Positions 5,964 through 8,540 of a DNA stretch of 8,540 bases are shown here, one piece after another. The stretch comes from Gammaproteobacteria bacterium (GTDB lineage Bacteria; Pseudomonadota; Gammaproteobacteria; UBA9214), in the NCBI GenBank assembly GCA_029864225.1, contig JAOTTU010000081.1, forward strand, positions 1 to 8,540, written 5' to 3'. Within the stretch, counting starts at the first letter, position 1. Every line of letters begins with the position of its first letter. Position numbers and translations under genes: made by a program. Below the pieces are notes generated by a model. It was not told where the DNA came from and did no database searches. It saw only the letters and a program-made list of their open reading frames with translations.

Positions 5964-7064
5964 ATGACACATGACTTCACTGAAACATATCGAATGTCGG
6001 GCAGTGCGCCGGACTGCAAGGACGATGGCAGGTCCCGGGCGGGCAAGGTACACGACATGATGCCCGTGTCCGTGATCATCCCGATGTACAACGTCGAGAC
6101 CACGCTCGCCGCGGCGATTGACAGTGTCCTGGCACAGACATTTCGGGACTTCGAAGTACTAGTCGTCAATGACGGGTCCAGCGATGCTTCGTCGATGATC
6201 TGCCAGTCATATGAAGACACCCGGGTACACGAAATCCGCCAGGCCAACCGCGGTCTTGCGGGGGCGCGCAACACCGGTATCCGCCATGCCCGTGGACGCT
6301 ATCTGGCCTTTCTGGATGCAGACGATCTGTGGGAGCCGGACAAGCTGGAACGCCACCTGGAGCACCTGGAGCAGAACCCGGGCGTGGGCGTAAGTTACTG
6401 CCAGTCGAGTTTCATGGACGACGCCGGACGGCCCATGGGTCTGCAGCAGAAACCGAAGCTCAGCGGCGTAACCACGGTCGATATTCTGTGCCGCAACCCG
6501 ATCGGTAACGGTTCTGCAGCCGTGATCCGGCGCGAAGTGTTCGAGGACATCGCCTTTCGCGACACGCTGTACGGGGTGGAGGAGGATTTTTACTTCGATG
6601 AATCCTTCCGGCAGTCCGAGGACATCGAGTGCTGGATCCGGATTGCCGCCAGCACCGACTGGCGCTTCGAGGGGATTGACAGGCCCCTGACCTGGTACCG
6701 CACCAATGCCGGCGGCCTGTCGGCCAACCTCGAGGCGCAGTATGAAAGCTGGAACCGGGCGATCGTTAAGGCGCGCAGTTATGCGCCGGGCCTGATCGAT
6801 GCCTGGGTCGACCGTGCCCGTGCCTACCAGTTGCGCTACCTGGCCCGACGGGCCGTGCACTCGCGCAATGCCGGGGTGGCCGTGGCGCTGATGCACCGTG
6901 CATTGCGCACCGATGCCCGCATCCTCCTGCTGGAGCCTGGCCGGACACTGCTGACACTGGGCACGGCCTGGTTGCAGTACCTGCTGCCACGGGGCCTGTA
7001 CCAGCAGCTCGAGGCGCTGGCGATGTCGGTGGCTGGCGCCTTTAACCGCCGTGCCGCTGCCTGA
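5964..7064 (+). CDS. Glycosyltransferase family 2 (GT-A fold)
   Basis: This 366-residue protein opens its GT-A domain with PVSVIIPMYNVETTL (34-48), followed by VLVVNDGSSD (65-74), RNTGIRHARG (102-111) and the metal-binding D-x-D in FLDADDLW (116-123; D118, D120). The E219-D220 pair in QSEDIECW is the usual location of the catalytic base. It should transfer a sugar from a nucleotide donor to the growing lipid-linked repeat unit at the cytoplasmic membrane face. The C-terminal third (about 270-360) is helical and Arg/Leu-rich with no clear transmembrane span. The start is uncertain: ATG at 5964 and ATG at 6057 (just before MPVSVIIP) both have AAGG 8-9 nt upstream. The 32 residues before the domain have no recognised motif. 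The sigma-54 leader length slightly favours 5964. It is the first gene of the plus-strand operon, and the next begins 43 nt after its stop. Linkage and sugar are unknown. Confidence 0.94.
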   Translation: MTHDFTETYRMSGSAPDCKDDGRSRAGKVHDMMPVSVIIPMYNVETTLAAAIDSVLAQTFRDFEVLVVNDGSSDASSMICQSYEDTRVHEIRQANRGLAGARNTGIRHARGRYLAFLDADDLWEPDKLERHLEHLEQNPGVGVSYCQSSFMDDAGRPMGLQQKPKLSGVTTVDILCRNPIGNGSAAVIRREVFEDIAFRDTLYGVEEDFYFDESFRQSEDIECWIRIAASTDWRFEGIDRPLTWYRTNAGGLSANLEAQYESWNRAIVKARSYAPGLIDAWVDRARAYQLRYLARRAVHSRNAGVAVALMHRALRTDARILLLEPGRTLLTLGTAWLQYLLPRGLYQQLEALAMSVAGAFNRRAAA

Positions 7065-7107
7065 GCCGGCTTGTAAACCAATAATCCAATCAACACGGGA
7101 CAACACT

Positions 7108-8004
7108 ATGTCGTATTCACCACAGCTCAGCCTGATTATCTGTACGCGCAACCGCGCGGCCTCCCTGAAACGGGCGCTTGCCGCCATTCGCGCTGACGAC
7201 ATGATCGAGGCGCAGGCCGAACTGGTCCTGGTCAACAACGCTTCGACCGATGCAACCGGGGCCGTTATACGGGCCTTCCAGGCCACTGCCGACTTTCCGG
7301 TCAGCGTGGTGATGGAACCGCGTCCGGGCCTGGGCCTGGCGCGCAACAGCGGCCTTGAACACGCGCGCGGCGATATCCTGGTGTTCACCGACGACGACTG
7401 TTACCTGCAGGCAGGCTATCTCCCGCGGGTAGTGGCGGTATTCGCGGACGGCCGCTTCCAGTATTGCGGCGGGCGGATCCTGCTGCATGATCCGACGGAT
7501 GCCATGATCGCCGTGGACTACCGGGAGACCTTCCGGCTCATCAAGCCCCGCAGTTTCGTCCCGGCAGGGGAAATACAGGGTGCCAGCATGATCATACGGC
7601 GCGCGGTGTTCGATGCCGTCGGTGGCTTCGACGCCGAACTCGGTGCCGGCAGGGAATTCCGCTGCGAGGACGCGGAGTTCGTTGCGCGGGCCTCGATGCA
7701 CGGTTACACCGGTGCGCATGTGCCGGAGCTGGTGGTCTATCACCACCACGGCCGCAAGGCGTCCGATCTGTCCGAATACAGAACGGCAAACAACTTCGCG
7801 CGCGGCGCCTACTACGCCATCATGCTCGGGCACGGCCAGTGGAAGTACCTGGCGGGTGGACTGCTGCGCTGTCTGGTGCCGCGTCCTTCCAGCATCAGGC
7901 AGTTCGGCTATTTCAACCGCCTGCGGCACGAGTTGCGCGGTGCCTGGCGTTATCTTCAGGCAAATCGCCGGGTGGCCGTGTCGGCCACGGGGAGGCCGGC
8001 ATGA
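7108..8004 (+). CDS. Glycosyltransferase family 2 (GT-A fold)
   Basis: This 298-residue protein begins QLSLIICTRNRAASL (6-20), then LVNNASTDATG (41-51), LARNSGLEHARGD (77-89) and the metal-binding triple D95-D96-D97 in FTDDDCY (93-99). C186-E187-D188 in REFRCEDAEF is the catalytic region and HHHG (212-215) follows the core. It is a separate GT2 type from the gene before it, with CTRNR in place of PMYN. The ATG at 7108 is chosen because the in-frame ATG at 7051 would overlap the previous gene by 14 bases and precede the domain by 25 residues. The ribosome site is weak (GGGA about 8 nt upstream), which suggests coupling to translation of the preceding gene. The stop overlaps the next start as ATGA. 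It is likely to add another sugar of the repeat unit; the acceptor is not determined. Confidence 0.93.
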   Translation: MSYSPQLSLIICTRNRAASLKRALAAIRADDMIEAQAELVLVNNASTDATGAVIRAFQATADFPVSVVMEPRPGLGLARNSGLEHARGDILVFTDDDCYLQAGYLPRVVAVFADGRFQYCGGRILLHDPTDAMIAVDYRETFRLIKPRSFVPAGEIQGASMIIRRAVFDAVGGFDAELGAGREFRCEDAEFVARASMHGYTGAHVPELVVYHHHGRKASDLSEYRTANNFARGAYYAIMLGHGQWKYLAGGLLRCLVPRPSSIRQFGYFNRLRHELRGAWRYLQANRRVAVSATGRPA

Positions 8005-8540
8005 AACAACTGGTCTTTCTGGTCGGCTGCCAGCGCAGCGGGACCACCTGGCTGCAAAAGGTCCTGGGCGGGCATCCGCAGATCGGGACCGCGCAGGAAT
8101 CGCATGTCTTTGACCAGTTCATCGGTCCGGCGGTGCGCTTCTGGGAGCGGGTTGTCAGCGTCGACATCGGGCGCGGTGGCGTGGGTCTGCCGGCCTACCT
8201 GACACGGGAAGAGTTCGATGCCCTCGGCCGCGAACTCGTGGAACGGGTACTGGCGCACGCCGATGAGTACCACGACAAGCCGGTGTTCCTGGAGAAGACC
8301 CCGGACCACGTGCGATATGTCGACGTGATCCACCGTCTGTTTCCCGAGGCACGGATGGTGATGGTGGTGCGACGACCCGAGGATGTTGTCGAATCCATGC
8401 TGGCGGCGGGGAAGGACTGGGGACGCAACTGGGCACCGCGTTCCGTCCTGCGTGCCGCCTGGCACTGGCGACGTGCCGTCAAGGAGGGCCTGGCGCAGCT
8501 GGAGACCGTTCCCGCGGACCGGCAACTGCTGCTGCGCTAC
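8001..8540 (+). CDS. PAPS-dependent sulfotransferase (partial, C-terminus beyond window edge)
   Basis: The 180 visible codons are open to the right edge. The 5'-phosphosulfate loop is clear at residues 8-18 (VGCQRSGTTWL), where R12-S13-G14-T15-T16 cradle the PAPS phosphate. EKTPDH (98-103) follows, and the 3'-phosphate motif MVVRRPEDVVESML (121-134), with R124 or R125 and S132, binds the 3' phosphate. These define the cytoplasmic sulfotransferase superfamily, Sulfotransfer_3-like by its EKTP and RRPEDVVES signatures. The enzyme moves a sulfo group from PAPS to a hydroxyl or amine, here probably on a sugar given two glycosyltransferases directly upstream. GGGGAGG lies about 5-6 nt before the ATG, which overlaps the previous stop codon (ATGA), so the genes are translationally coupled. 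The acceptor cannot be read from sequence. Confidence 0.9.
   Translation, partial: MKQLVFLVGCQRSGTTWLQKVLGGHPQIGTAQESHVFDQFIGPAVRFWERVVSVDIGRGGVGLPAYLTREEFDALGRELVERVLAHADEYHDKPVFLEKTPDHVRYVDVIHRLFPEARMVMVVRRPEDVVESMLAAGKDWGRNWAPRSVLRAAWHWRRAVKEGLAQLETVPADRQLLLRY

Noticed and set aside
5537..6274. 245-codon open frame on the minus strand across the intergenic region
   Set aside because: It overlaps the start of the GT2 gene, runs through the sigma-54 promoter, shows no family motif and has no good ribosome site. It is an open frame of GC-rich DNA.
7051..7107. Start of the second GT2 at 7051
   Set aside because: It would overlap the previous gene and add residues that do not belong to the GT2 domain; 7108 sits just before the conserved core.
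6207..7388. 393-codon minus-strand open frame
   Set aside because: It is antisense to two well-supported GT2 genes; its length reflects GC-rich codon structure.
1..8540. CRISPR array, tRNA/rRNA, insertion sequence, exosortase or PEP-CTERM protein
   Set aside because: No spaced direct repeats, cloverleaf, transposase, terminal repeats, exosortase motif or PEP-CTERM tail could be found; a link to exosortase loci would be by analogy only.

Overview
The window comes from a GC-rich proteobacterium. High GC, Shine-Dalgarno sites of the AAGGAG type and divergent sigma-54 promoters fit a gammaproteobacterium, perhaps of the Chromatiales/Ectothiorhodospiraceae kind. The lineage is inferred from style and gene content only. 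All the glycan genes point to one locus for an exported or envelope polysaccharide that is probably sulfated. The 5' ends of two opposed operons meet in a non-coding stretch of about 550 bases, and both operons run off the window.

Left arm (minus strand, read right to left from 5416): a 675-residue fusion of a degenerate phosphoglycosyl transferase, a WecG/TagA/CpsF (GT26) glycosyltransferase and an intact phosphoglycosyl transferase; a sugar-nucleotidyltransferase-like protein with a left-handed beta-helix tail and a damaged nucleotide-binding loop; an NAD-dependent sugar-nucleotide epimerase/dehydratase; a NUDIX hydrolase; and a PhnD-like periplasmic binding protein cut by the left edge.

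Central regulatory region (5417-5963): no credible gene. It holds two sigma-54 (-24/-12) promoter matches facing outward. One precedes the fusion gene and one precedes the first plus-strand glycosyltransferase. Both give predicted leaders of about 32-35 nt. Midway between them lie TGCAA/TTGCA dyads and an IHF consensus match, as expected for an enhancer region shared by both operons. I rate this as the most informative part of the window.

Right arm (plus strand): two GT2 glycosyltransferases, then a PAPS-dependent sulfotransferase whose start overlaps the previous stop (ATGA) and which is cut by the right edge.

Inferred working model: the fusion protein primes the lipid carrier and adds the second sugar, the epimerase (and perhaps the nucleotidyltransferase-like protein) supplies or senses sugar nucleotides, the GT2 enzymes extend the repeat unit, and the sulfotransferase decorates it. 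A sigma-54 activator would switch on both arms together. No polymerase, flippase, exosortase, activator, RNA gene, mobile element or CRISPR array is visible here.
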